A DNA stretch of 44,041 nt from Sphingobium chlorophenolicum (GCF_000722875.1 NZ_JFHR01000047.1:1-44041); one strand, 5' to 3'; shown: positions 26,670 through 34,852, counted from the first letter of the stretch. A program made the numbers and translations. The notes: generated by a model from the sequence alone, not told the origin.

Positions 26670-27479
26670 CTATTGCGCCGCCTTGGCGGCCGCCTTCGCG
26701 GCGGCGCGGGCCTTGAAGCGTTCGCGGGCGCGGGGCACTTCCTCGCCCGCCTGGCATGTGTGGCAATAGACCAGTTCCAGCGCATGGGTCGCCGCCAGAT
26801 CGCCGCTCTCCGCCTGATGGAGCATCCGTTTCGTCAATTCCACCGCATGGCGATTGCCGTCGCCTATGGTCCGTCCAAGCGCGACGGCTTCGTCCACCGC
26901 CGTGCCCGGCGCCACGAGACGGCTGACGATGCCCAGCGACAAAGCCTCCGCCGCGTCCAGCGTGCGGCCGGAAAAGATGATCTCCGCCGCTCGCGCCCGG
27001 CCCAATTGCTTCGTCAGGAACCAGGCCGCGCCGCCGTCCGGCACCAGCCCATATTCCAGGAAAGGCGCCGCGAAGCGCGCATCGTCCGCCGCGAAGATCA
27101 TGTCGCAGGCCATGGCAAGGCTCCACGCCACGCCGTACGCGCCGCCCTCCACCGCCGCGACGGTGGGGATCGGCAGGGCGCGGACCCGGCTGATGATCCG
27201 CTGCCCCATTTCCAGCCGCGCCGCGAGCGCCAGCGCGCCCTCCCCCCTTGCGGGCGGCAGCTTCACGTCGCCGCCGCTGGAAAAATAGCCCTCCGCCCCG
27301 CTGATGATCAGCAGGCGGGCGGGCGTCGCATTTTCAAGGGTGTCTAGCGCGGCCGAAAATTGCTCCCACATCGCGAAGGACACGGTGTTCCGCGCGCGCG
27401 GGCGATTGAGGATGATATGCGCGATCCCCTGATCTTCATGCACGAACAGCAATTCAGGGGTTTCGCTTACCGCGTTCAT
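26670..27479 (-). CDS. Enoyl-CoA hydratase/isomerase family protein (crotonase)
   Basis: This 269-residue crotonase has oxyanion-hole segments SGAEGYFSSGGDVK and EGGAYGVAWSLAMACD. Where typical hydratases have the first catalytic Glu (QPE), it reads FAAPFLEYGLVPDGG. The second-Glu position (AAEIIFSG) is kept. One-Glu crotonases are often isomerases or act on unusual substrates, so hydratase activity is not certain. The tail is Ala/Lys/Arg rich. ATG 27479 follows GGAG by six bases. The gene lies just downstream of the second TetR gene with a perfect operator in the gap, so it is probably repressed by that TetR and transcribed with the flavin reductase-like gene. Confidence 0.85.
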   Translation of the reverse strand: MNAVSETPELLFVHEDQGIAHIILNRPRARNTVSFAMWEQFSAALDTLENATPARLLIISGAEGYFSSGGDVKLPPARGEGALALAARLEMGQRIISRVRALPIPTVAAVEGGAYGVAWSLAMACDMIFAADDARFAAPFLEYGLVPDGGAAWFLTKQLGRARAAEIIFSGRTLDAAEALSLGIVSRLVAPGTAVDEAVALGRTIGDGNRHAVELTKRMLHQAESGDLAATHALELVYCHTCQAGEEVPRARERFKARAAAKAAAKAAQ

Positions 27480-27551
27480 CTCTCGCTCTCCATTCCTGCG
27501 CCTTCCGGCGGGCACGGGAACTGACTAGCCGACCGCCTGTTCCTCTTCAAG

Positions 27552-27577
27552 TAAATTTGCATCAATGTGCAAATTTA
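27552..27577. promoter_or_regulatory. Operator-like perfect palindrome ahead of the crotonase (TetR site)
   Basis: TAAATTTGCA, six bases (TCAATG), then TGCAAATTTA: ten-base arms with no mismatch. It overlaps the stop codon of the TetR gene (27575-27577) and lies 73 bases before the crotonase start. The core TTGCA-N6-TGCAA recurs at 28361-28376 and 30502-30517. Confidence 0.75.
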
Positions 27578-28366
27578 TGCCGCAACCACCCTGGGACGCT
27601 GGGGCGCGGGCAAGGCGTCCATGCCGCGTTCGGCTATGTCCTTGATCAACGCCTCCACCTCCTTGCGGGCCGCGCCCTTCAGCGCTCCCAGCAGGCCGGT
27701 CAGATAACTGCCCACCAGCCGCACGATGATCTCATCGTCCGCGATCCGCCCCTGCGCCCAGTCGTTGATCGTCGCATATTCGAAGCGCACCAGATCCTCG
27801 ACCAGCTTGTCGACCTCCACCCAGGGTTGAAGCTGCTTCTTCGCCTCCAGCACCTCTATCCACTGGCGGTTATGGTGCACGGCGGGCGAGTGCATCGCCG
27901 CCCAGATGTCATGGTCGACGTCGGAGCTGAAATAGAGCGCCATGATCGCCTTGATATAATTGCGGATCTTGCGGTTCCGCTGCACGACGGAGATCATGCG
28001 CTCCAGATTATGCTGCATCGTGCCCGGTTCGCTCGAATAGGCGATCTTGCTCACATATTCGTCGAAATATTCCTGAATGGCCGACGCGATCATCCGCTCG
28101 CGGGTCTGGAACGCGTTGTAGAGCGTGCGCTTGGCCACGCCTGCGCGCTGGCCGATCTCGTTCATGCTCAGCGCGGCGATGCCCTGTTCGGCGATGACCT
28201 TGCGGGTTTCCTCCAATATCCGGCGGCGGCGTTCGATGATCGCCGGACTGGAATAGGTCTGGGGCCGTTCGCCGCTTTCCTTCAATTCTTCGCTCGCTTT
28301 ACTCGCCAAAGCCGATCGCCTTCGTTGCACATGCGTTCCAATGACAGGATCATAGCCGGATTGCAT
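27575..28366 (-). CDS. TetR/AcrR-family transcriptional regulator, probable local repressor
   Basis: This 263-residue protein has a TetR helix-turn-helix in the form ILEETRKVIAEQGIAALSMNEIGQRAGVAKRTLYNAFQTRERMI, here at about residues 50-95, after an unusually long charged N-terminal arm. If the GTG at 28330 (GGAA five bases upstream) is the true start, the arm is 12 residues shorter and the operator at 28361-28376 lies clear of the coding region. With ATG 28366 the operator overlaps the start codon. Three matching operators flank this gene and the adjacent catabolic promoters, which points to autoregulation and control of the crotonase/flavin reductase, PQQ dehydrogenase and crotonase/DUF35/thiolase units. 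The inducer is unknown; acyl-CoA is usual for such clusters. Confidence 0.88.
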   Translation of the reverse strand: MQSGYDPVIGTHVQRRRSALASKASEELKESGERPQTYSSPAIIERRRRILEETRKVIAEQGIAALSMNEIGQRAGVAKRTLYNAFQTRERMIASAIQEYFDEYVSKIAYSSEPGTMQHNLERMISVVQRNRKIRNYIKAIMALYFSSDVDHDIWAAMHSPAVHHNRQWIEVLEAKKQLQPWVEVDKLVEDLVRFEYATINDWAQGRIADDEIIVRLVGSYLTGLLGALKGAARKEVEALIKDIAERGMDALPAPQRPRVVAA

Positions 28367-28376
28367 GAACGTGCAA
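28361..28376. promoter_or_regulatory. Operator-like palindrome at the TetR start
   Basis: TTGCA, six bases (TGAACG), TGCAA, followed by ATTTA as in the site at 27552. It covers the first possible start codon of the TetR gene, so it would give autoregulation. The arms are five bases, shorter than in the other two sites. Confidence 0.6.
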
Positions 28377-28407
28377 ATTTATCATTTTCATGAAACGGGG
28401 CCTCGCA

Positions 28408-30456
28408 TCACTTGCCCTTGGGCGCGGTTTCCCGCGCGCGCTGGCGGATATAGTGGCGCAATCCTTCCAGTTCCGCGTCGGTCAACTGGCTGAACGAACC
28501 CATGCCCCGCGCCATCAGCGCGCCGTCATGGACCACCGCCCTGAAGGTTTCAGCGTCCAGCGGCACGCCCGATTTGCGCAGGTCCGGCGCCGCGCCGCCC
28601 GCCATCATCCCCGCGCCATGGCAGATGACGCAACTGCTGTTGTAGATGCCCGCGCCGACCTTCGCCTTGCCGGCGTCGACGACGAAGGCCGGATCGTCCT
28701 GGATCGGCTCGTCCACCGGACCGACCTTCGGCAGTTTCTTCGCACCGCCGATGGTGAAGGTCAGCAACCGCCGCTGCTGCTGGCGATAGTCCCAGTTGGG
28801 CGTGTTGGGGAAGCTGCTGCGGAAACTCGTGATGACGCTGACATATTGCTTGCCGCCGACCGAATAGCTGATCGGCGCGGACAATATGCCGTTCTGCGCG
28901 GACCAGGACCAGAGCTTGCGCCCCGTGGTCGCGGAAAAGGCGTTGAACATGCCGTCATTGGTGCCCTGAAACACCAGATTGCCCGCCGTCGCCAGCGTAC
29001 CGCCGTTGAAGACGCCGGGCTGCGGCACCGACCAGGCGATCCGGTTGTTCGCGACGTCATAGGCGACCAGCTTGCTGACGGCGGCGGGCGGAACCAGGTT
29101 GGCGGGCGGCGCGCCCAGCCCTGTATTCACCATCATGCCGGGCTTATATTGCCAGTCCTTGATATTCGCCGGATCGACGAAGACGCGCCCGCCCTCCATC
29201 ACCGGAATATAGCTGTAACCGGTCTTCGGGCTGAACGACATCGCCTGAATGCCGTGCGCGCCATTGGGGAAGGGGTAGAGCATGAACGGCTTGCCGTCGG
29301 GATATTGCGCTTCCGGATTGATTTCCGGACGGCCGGTTACGGGGTCGATCCGCTTCGCCCAATTCTGCTTGGCGAATTCGCCCGCCTGGATGAATTTGCC
29401 CGTCTCCCGGTCGATCGCGTAGAAAAATCCATTCTTGGGCGCATGCATCAGCACCGACCGCTTCCGCCCGCCGATGACTATGTCGGCCAGTTCGATATCC
29501 ATCGCATCGTTCCAGTCATGGCTGTTTTCAGGGTTCACCTGATAGTGCCAGACATATTCGCCGGTCTTCACGTCCAGCGCGACGATGGAGGAGAGGTAGA
29601 GATTGTCGCCGCCGCCGGGGCTGCGTATCTTGATGTTCCAGGGAAAGCCGTTGCCGGTGCCGATATAGAGGCGGTCATATTTGGCGTCATAGGCCATGGC
29701 GTGCCAGACGGAGCCGCCCCCGCCCCATTTCCACCATTCGCCGGTCCATGTCTTGGCGGCGGCCTCCATCGCCTTGTTTTCGAAGCCCTTGGCCGGATCG
29801 CCGGGCACGACATACCAGCGCCAGGCTTTCTTGCCGGTCTTGATGTCATAGGCGGTGACATAGCCCCGCGTCGGGCTGTAGTCCGCGCCGCCGAAACCGA
29901 TCACCACCTTGTCGCCCGCGATCCATGGCGGGCCGGTGATATAGGCGCCCTCCGCCTCGTCCAGCGTCTTGACCGACCAGCGCGGCTTGCCCGTCTTGGC
30001 GTCTACCGCGATCAGGCGGCCTTCGCGGGTGGCGGTGAAGACCATGCCGTCCTTATACGCGATGCCCCGCGTGCCCCAGCCTGCCCGCATCCGCCATTGG
30101 GCTTCGGGCTGGCTCGCCACGTCGGGATCATATTGCCACAGCAGCTTGCCGGTGCGGGCGTCGACGGCGTGAACGACGCTGAGGCCCACCGCGAAATAGA
30201 TGACCCCGTCGACCGCGAGCGGCTGGGTATAGCTGTCGAAACTGTCGACATCATAGGACCAGGCAAGGCCGAGCTTTGCGACATTGGCCTCGCCGATCTG
30301 CGCGAGCGGGCTGTAATGCTGTTCCTGATCGTCGCCGCCAAAGCTGGACCAGTTGGTCGCGGCAGGCCCGGCGCTCTGTGCCGAGCGGGAGATGACGCCG
30401 GTGGAGAGCGCCAGAAGCGCGGCCCCCGCCGCCAGCGCCGAAAATCTTGCCTTCAT
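28408..30456 (-). CDS. PQQ-dependent dehydrogenase with C-terminal cytochrome c (second copy)
   Basis: This 682-residue periplasmic quinohaemoprotein has a Sec signal (ALAAGAALLALSTGV) without a lipobox, so it should be soluble. The propeller repeats are close to those of the 14870 gene (VVHAVDARTGKLLW, VTAYDIKTGKKAW, VALDVKTGEYVW). The presumed catalytic Asp lies in NSHDWNDAMD, and a cytochrome c motif CVICH with MARGMGSF lies near the C-terminus. It also lacks the adjacent cysteine pair (MRAGWGTRG). It likely oxidises a related or the next alcohol/aldehyde. ATG 30456 has AGAGG nine bases upstream; ATG 30465 abuts that site. It is transcribed alone, from a region with a TetR operator, divergently from the crotonase at 30609. 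Confidence 0.9.
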   Translation of the reverse strand: MKARFSALAAGAALLALSTGVISRSAQSAGPAATNWSSFGGDDQEQHYSPLAQIGEANVAKLGLAWSYDVDSFDSYTQPLAVDGVIYFAVGLSVVHAVDARTGKLLWQYDPDVASQPEAQWRMRAGWGTRGIAYKDGMVFTATREGRLIAVDAKTGKPRWSVKTLDEAEGAYITGPPWIAGDKVVIGFGGADYSPTRGYVTAYDIKTGKKAWRWYVVPGDPAKGFENKAMEAAAKTWTGEWWKWGGGGSVWHAMAYDAKYDRLYIGTGNGFPWNIKIRSPGGGDNLYLSSIVALDVKTGEYVWHYQVNPENSHDWNDAMDIELADIVIGGRKRSVLMHAPKNGFFYAIDRETGKFIQAGEFAKQNWAKRIDPVTGRPEINPEAQYPDGKPFMLYPFPNGAHGIQAMSFSPKTGYSYIPVMEGGRVFVDPANIKDWQYKPGMMVNTGLGAPPANLVPPAAVSKLVAYDVANNRIAWSVPQPGVFNGGTLATAGNLVFQGTNDGMFNAFSATTGRKLWSWSAQNGILSAPISYSVGGKQYVSVITSFRSSFPNTPNWDYRQQQRRLLTFTIGGAKKLPKVGPVDEPIQDDPAFVVDAGKAKVGAGIYNSSCVICHGAGMMAGGAAPDLRKSGVPLDAETFRAVVHDGALMARGMGSFSQLTDAELEGLRHYIRQRARETAPKGK

Positions 30457-30499
30457 GGGTCGCATCCTCTTTTCCCGGCGCGCATGGCGGCGCGGCCTT

Positions 30500-30519
30500 T
30501 ATTGCACCATCGTGCAATA
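30500..30519. promoter_or_regulatory. Operator-like perfect palindrome between PQQ dehydrogenase and crotonase
   Basis: TATTGCA, six bases (CCATCG), TGCAATA: perfect seven-base arms with the TTGCA-N6-TGCAA core. It lies 44 bases before the PQQ dehydrogenase start on the minus strand, just downstream of a TTGACA at 30534-30529, a position suited to repression. It is also about 30 bases upstream of the plus-strand promoter at 30548. Confidence 0.72.
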
Positions 30520-30547
30520 TTATTCCCTTGTCAACGCGTCTGATCGA

Positions 30548-30577
30548 TTGACAGCGCGGCCTTGGCAAATTTAATAT
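30548..30577 (+). promoter_or_regulatory. Candidate sigma-70 promoter for crotonase/DUF35/thiolase
   Basis: A consensus TTGACA (30548-30553) is followed after 18 bases by TAATAT (30572-30577), 31 bases before the crotonase ATG. The nearby operator (30500-30519) would let the TetR control both directions. Confidence 0.5.
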
Positions 30578-30608
30578 TATACCCAGGCTCATATTTCAGG
30601 AGCAGGAC

Positions 30609-31379
30609 ATGACCGTTCGGGTCGAAAAGCGGGGATCGACCGGCATCGTCACCCTGGATCAGCCGGGGCGGGCCAACGCCTTCACCATGGAAATGCGGGA
30701 ACAGGTCTGGCGCGCCTTCGAGGATATGGCGGAGGATGAGGAAGTCCGCGCCGTCATCCTGACGGGCGCGAACGGGCAATTCTGCTCCGGCGCGGACACG
30801 GGCGACATGGGCCATCAGAGCACGGCGTCCCTCCTGCGCCGGATGCGCTGGCTGCACCGCATGGTGAAGGCGATCAGCGGCATCCGCAAGCCAGTGATCG
30901 CGGCGGTCGACGGCGCCTGCGTCGGCGCGGGATGGAGCCTGGCGCTGACCTGCGACATGGTCATCGCCACGCCCGGCGCGCGCTTTTGCCAGAGTTTCGG
31001 GCGGATCGGCTATGTCCCCGACGCGGGCGTGACATGGCAGCTCAGCCGCCTGGTCGGGCCGATGCGGGCGAAGGAGATCGTCTATTCCGCCCGCATGGTC
31101 GACGCGCAGGAAGCGTTGCGGCTGGGGCTGGTGCTGGAACTGGTGGAGCGCGACGGGCTGATGGCGCGGGCGTTGGATCTGGCGGAATCTCTGGCGCAGG
31201 GGCCGACCTTGGCGACCGGCATGGCCAAGCGCCAGTTCGAGGCCGCGCAGGCCCTGTCCCTCGACCAATATCTGGAACTGGAATTCACGATGCAGCCGCT
31301 GATGGCCACCACCCAGGACCATCAGGAGGGCATCGCCGCGGCGCGGGAAAAACGGTCGCCGCATTTTCGCGGATCGTGA
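30609..31379 (+). CDS. Enoyl-CoA hydratase/isomerase family protein (crotonase)
   Basis: This 256-residue crotonase has the oxyanion segments TGANGQFCSGADTGDMG and DGACVGAGWSLALTCD. The first catalytic Glu position reads FCQSFGRIGYVPDAG (no Glu), whereas the second (AKEIVYSAR) is kept, the same pattern as the crotonase at 26670. It may be an isomerase or a hydratase with a changed mechanism. The start is secure: AGGAG six bases before the ATG. It heads a three-gene unit with DUF35 and the thiolase-fold protein, 5 and 3 bases apart, and probably supplies their beta-hydroxy- or enoyl-CoA substrate. Confidence 0.88.
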   Translation: MTVRVEKRGSTGIVTLDQPGRANAFTMEMREQVWRAFEDMAEDEEVRAVILTGANGQFCSGADTGDMGHQSTASLLRRMRWLHRMVKAISGIRKPVIAAVDGACVGAGWSLALTCDMVIATPGARFCQSFGRIGYVPDAGVTWQLSRLVGPMRAKEIVYSARMVDAQEALRLGLVLELVERDGLMARALDLAESLAQGPTLATGMAKRQFEAAQALSLDQYLELEFTMQPLMATTQDHQEGIAAAREKRSPHFRGS

Positions 31380-31384
31380 AGGCG

Positions 31385-31813
31385 ATGCCGGATTCCATGG
31401 TTCCCCAGCGGCCCTTGCCCCTGCCCGATCCGCTGTCGGAACCCTTCTGGGCGGGGGCGCGGCGTCATGAACTGCATATGCGGAAATGCGATGCCTGCGG
31501 CATCCTCGCCTACCCGCCGGAAATCGCCTGCCGTGCCTGCGGGGGGAGCGAGGCGCGGTTCGTGCCGGTGTCGGGACGGGCGACATTGCATAGCTGGACG
31601 GTGCTCCACGAACCGCCTTCGCCCGGCTTTCGCGACCGGCTGCCGGTGATCCTGGCGGTGGTGGAACTGGAGGAGCAGGCGCGCCTGTTGATGAGCGCAA
31701 ACCTTGTCGACATCGCGCCCGGCGATCTGCGCATCGGCCTGCCGCTGGAAACGCGGTTCGAGGATGTGACGGACGATTGCACATTGGTGCAGTTCGCCCC
31801 GGCGGAGCGCTGA
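31385..31813 (+). CDS. DUF35 OB-fold protein with zinc ribbon
   Basis: This 142-residue protein has an N-terminal helix (LSEPFWAGARRHEL), a complete rubredoxin-like zinc ribbon (CDACG...CRACGG, four cysteines in two CxxC pairs) and an OB-fold (ATLHSWTVLHEPPSPGF to NLVDIAPGDLRIG). It is the canonical DUF35 partner of a thiolase-fold protein, which follows three bases later. The start may be GTG 31376, which overlaps the crotonase stop (GTGA), or ATG 31385; the ATG is given. Such pairs carry out retro-aldol or acyl-transfer chemistry on CoA esters, with DUF35 holding the acyl-CoA. Confidence 0.88.
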   Translation: MPDSMVPQRPLPLPDPLSEPFWAGARRHELHMRKCDACGILAYPPEIACRACGGSEARFVPVSGRATLHSWTVLHEPPSPGFRDRLPVILAVVELEEQARLLMSANLVDIAPGDLRIGLPLETRFEDVTDDCTLVQFAPAER

Positions 31814-31816
31814 ACC

Positions 31817-33004
31817 ATGTGGGATTTCAGGAACAAGGTGGCCGTCGCCGGTGTCGGCTACAGCAAGCTGGAACGGCGGTCGGACCGGACGCTGGCGGCG
31901 CTGACGCTGGAGGCCTGCGATGCGGCGCTGGCCGATGCGGGGCTGCGGCGCAGCGATCTGGACGGCATCGCCACCTCCCCCGCCATGCCCCGCTATGGCG
32001 GCAGGAAGGGCGTGGACGAAGGGATCGACGTCGTGACGCCCTGGTATCTGGCGGGCCTGCTGGGTAGGGCGTCGGGCGTGCAGTGGATCGGTTCGACCAA
32101 CGGCATGGTGACGCAGAGCCTGATCGACGGGGCTCTGGCAATCATCGGCGGACTTTGCGACCATGTGCTGGTCTATCGCGCCCTGCATGTGCCGGAGGGG
32201 CGCTATGTGAATTTCGAATCCTCCCATGCGGTGGGATCGGACCAATATCTGGCACCCTACGGCTTCAGCATGCCGCCTGCCTGGGCGGCAGTAGTGCTGC
32301 GCCGCTATTTCGAGCTTTACGGTTATGAGCGGTCGGATTTCGCTCATTATATCGCCAACAACCGCGCCAATGCGCAGCTTAACCCCAACGCCTATTGGCG
32401 GGGCAAGCCCATGGCTGCGGAGGATTATCCGGGGGCGCGCATGATCGCCGATCCCATATCCATCCTGGATTGCGACATTCCGGTCGACGGCTGCTGCGCG
32501 CTGATCCTGACATCGGCCGAGCGGGCGCGGCATCTGCGCCGCCCGCCCGCCCTGCTAACCGGCTTTGCGGCTTCCGCCTGGCAGGGCGCGGGCGGAACGC
32601 CGATGAATATGGAGGATATGTGGGACGGCGCGAAGGATGTGGCGCCGCGGCTGTGGGACGCGACAGGCATGTCCCCGGCGGATGTGGACACGGCGCAGCT
32701 TTATGACGGGTTCAGCGTGCTGGTGCTGACCTGGCTGGAGGGCATGGGCTTTTGCCGGGACGGCGAGGGACTGGCCTTCCTGCGCGACGGGCATGGCGAT
32801 CTGGGCGGGCGATTGCCGATCAACACCGGGGGCGGAGCACTGGGCGAAGGGCGGCTGCACGGCATGACGCAATTGGCCGAGGCGGTCGCTCAGGTGACGG
32901 ATCGGGCGAGTGAGCGGCAGGTGCCCGGCGCGGCCCATTCGCTGGCGACCATCTCCAACGGACTGGCGAAATCGACGGCCTTCCTATTCAGCCGGGATGG
33001 GTAG
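31817..33004 (+). CDS. Thiolase-fold protein without catalytic Cys (second DUF35 partner)
   Basis: This 395-residue SCP2/Ltp2-like protein begins VAVAGVGYSKLERRSDRTLAAL. The nucleophile segment reads GSTNGMVTQSLIDGAL with no cysteine. It carries the YDGF motif (QLYDGFSVLV) and the NTGGGALGEGRLHG glycine-rich loop. Together with DUF35 it probably forms a retro-aldolase-type complex on a hydroxyacyl-CoA. It is only distantly similar to the copy at 19004, so the two pairs probably act on different intermediates. Its last 21 bases overlap the end of glgX on the opposite strand, marking the edge of the catabolic island. Confidence 0.85.
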   Translation: MWDFRNKVAVAGVGYSKLERRSDRTLAALTLEACDAALADAGLRRSDLDGIATSPAMPRYGGRKGVDEGIDVVTPWYLAGLLGRASGVQWIGSTNGMVTQSLIDGALAIIGGLCDHVLVYRALHVPEGRYVNFESSHAVGSDQYLAPYGFSMPPAWAAVVLRRYFELYGYERSDFAHYIANNRANAQLNPNAYWRGKPMAAEDYPGARMIADPISILDCDIPVDGCCALILTSAERARHLRRPPALLTGFAASAWQGAGGTPMNMEDMWDGAKDVAPRLWDATGMSPADVDTAQLYDGFSVLVLTWLEGMGFCRDGEGLAFLRDGHGDLGGRLPINTGGGALGEGRLHGMTQLAEAVAQVTDRASERQVPGAAHSLATISNGLAKSTAFLFSRDG

Positions 33005-34852
33005 GACGGTTCGGGCCGGGACCATCACCGCGCCGAAGGTCCGGGGATGGTCGTCGCCGTTGACGTAGACGGTGAGGCCCGATTGACGAAACCGCATCGC
33101 CAGACAGCGGCGATCAGCCTCTTCCCATTGCGCCACCGTCAGCGGTTGACCCCGCTCATCCAGCCATTCGACATCCTCTTGCGAAAGCCAGCCCGTATCG
33201 CCAAGGTCGGGCTGCGATGCGCGAAGGCTGGCCAGCGCGAAGGCATAGGCCTCAATCTCCCGGTCGCGCCCCGCCCAATCGACCCAGCCGATGACATTAT
33301 CCTGCGCATAGGCATTATTGTTGCCCTGCTGCGAGCGGCCGAATTCATCCCCCGCCGTCAGCATGATCGTGCCCCGCGAGCAGAATAATGTGCCCAGCAA
33401 AGCCTTGATATCCTGTCGCCGGGCATCGTTCACCGCCGGGTCGTCGGCCGGTCCTTCGACGCCGTTGTTCCAACTGAAATTCTCGCCATGGCCGTCGCGA
33501 TTCTGTTCGCCATTGGCCTCATTATGCTTGCGCGCATAGGCGGTCAGATCGGCCAGCGTGAAGCCGTCATGGGCGGCGAGGAAATTGACCGTGCGGGTGG
33601 CGGGGGCATGACCGAATATGTCCGACGATCCGGCAAGCCGCGTCGCCAAGGCGCCGGTCACGCCCCTGTCCCCCCGCCAGAACCGCCGCATATCGTCGCG
33701 ATACCGGTCATTCCATTCCAGCCACCCCGCGCCGAACGCCCCAAGCCGATAGCCGCCCGGCCCAATATCCCATGGTTCCGCGATCAGGATACGGTCGGCC
33801 AAAAGCGGATCGGTGCGCATCGCCTCCAACAGCGGCGACCGCGGATCGAAGCCTATCGGCAAACGCCCCAAGGCGGGAGCAAGATCGAACCGAAACCCAT
33901 CCACCCCCGCCGCGCTCACGAAATGACGCAGCGAATCCAGTATCAGCCGCCGACCGACCGGATGGTTGCAATCGATGCTGTTGCCCGTGCCGGTATCGTT
34001 GATCAGGCGGCCATCGGCCTCATGCCGGAAATAACTGCGCGCATCCAGCCCGCGCAGTGACAATGTCGGCCCCAGCAGATCGCTTTCCCCGTCATGATTA
34101 TAAACCATGTCGAGGATCACCCCGATCCCCGCATCATGCAGCGCCTTCACCGCCCCGCGCAGTTCCGCCATGCCGCCGGGGGCCAGCCTGGGATCGAGCG
34201 CGAAATAGCTGACCGGATTATAGCCCCACGCATTGCGCAGCCCCAGCGGCCCCAGATGCCACTCATCGATCCAAGCGTTGACCGGCATCAGTTCCACCGC
34301 CGTCACATGCAGGCGGCGCAGATGATCGATCACAGCGGGATGACCGAGAGCGGCAATGGTCCCCCGCTGCGCTTCCGCTATGTCGGGATGCAGCATGGTA
34401 AAGCCCCGAACCTGCACTTCATAGATCAGGCCGCCCGGCCGGAACAGCGGCGGCGCGGCGGAAACAGGCGGAAGGGACGCCCTCACCACCCCCTTGGGCA
34501 TAAGCGGCGCAGTATCGCCCCCCTCCCCGCGCCGCGCCGCCAAAGCGGGATCATAGCCAAATGCCCGGTCGATTTCCGTAGCATAGGGGTCCAGCAGCAA
34601 CTTGTCGGGATCGAACCACAGACCCGCCCCCGGATCGAAAGGCCCGTCCGCCCGAAAACCATAATGCGCGCCCTGCCCCACGCCCGCCGCATCGATGGAC
34701 CAGACGCCCTCCCCATCCCGCGCCATCGGCAGGCGCGTTTCCCGCCCATCGCCATCGAACAGACAAAGCCAAAGCTGCTCCGCATCGGGCGAATGGACGC
34801 GAAACCGGGTTCCCCGCGCATGGATTTCCGGCCCCAGCGCGGCCCCCTTCAT
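32984..34852 (-). CDS. glgX: Glycogen debranching enzyme GlgX
   Basis: This 622-residue enzyme has an N-terminal CBM48-type domain (FRVHSPDAEQLWLCLFD) and a GH13 barrel with the four conserved regions: VILDMVYNHDG (I), VDGFRFDLAPALG (II, nucleophile Asp), RILIAEPWDIG (III, acid Glu) and NFLAAHDGFTL (IV). The isoamylase/GlgX subtype is shown by the LMPVNAW and WGYNPVSYFA segments. It removes alpha-1,6 branches from phosphorylase-limited glycogen. Family length is about 650, so it is complete though slightly short at the C-terminus. AAGGGG precedes ATG 34852, which overlaps the glgA stop by four bases (ATGA). It is the last gene of the glg run, convergent with the thiolase-fold gene. Confidence 0.95.
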   Translation of the reverse strand: MKGAALGPEIHARGTRFRVHSPDAEQLWLCLFDGDGRETRLPMARDGEGVWSIDAAGVGQGAHYGFRADGPFDPGAGLWFDPDKLLLDPYATEIDRAFGYDPALAARRGEGGDTAPLMPKGVVRASLPPVSAAPPLFRPGGLIYEVQVRGFTMLHPDIAEAQRGTIAALGHPAVIDHLRRLHVTAVELMPVNAWIDEWHLGPLGLRNAWGYNPVSYFALDPRLAPGGMAELRGAVKALHDAGIGVILDMVYNHDGESDLLGPTLSLRGLDARSYFRHEADGRLINDTGTGNSIDCNHPVGRRLILDSLRHFVSAAGVDGFRFDLAPALGRLPIGFDPRSPLLEAMRTDPLLADRILIAEPWDIGPGGYRLGAFGAGWLEWNDRYRDDMRRFWRGDRGVTGALATRLAGSSDIFGHAPATRTVNFLAAHDGFTLADLTAYARKHNEANGEQNRDGHGENFSWNNGVEGPADDPAVNDARRQDIKALLGTLFCSRGTIMLTAGDEFGRSQQGNNNAYAQDNVIGWVDWAGRDREIEAYAFALASLRASQPDLGDTGWLSQEDVEWLDERGQPLTVAQWEEADRRCLAMRFRQSGLTVYVNGDDHPRTFGAVMVPARTVLPIPAE

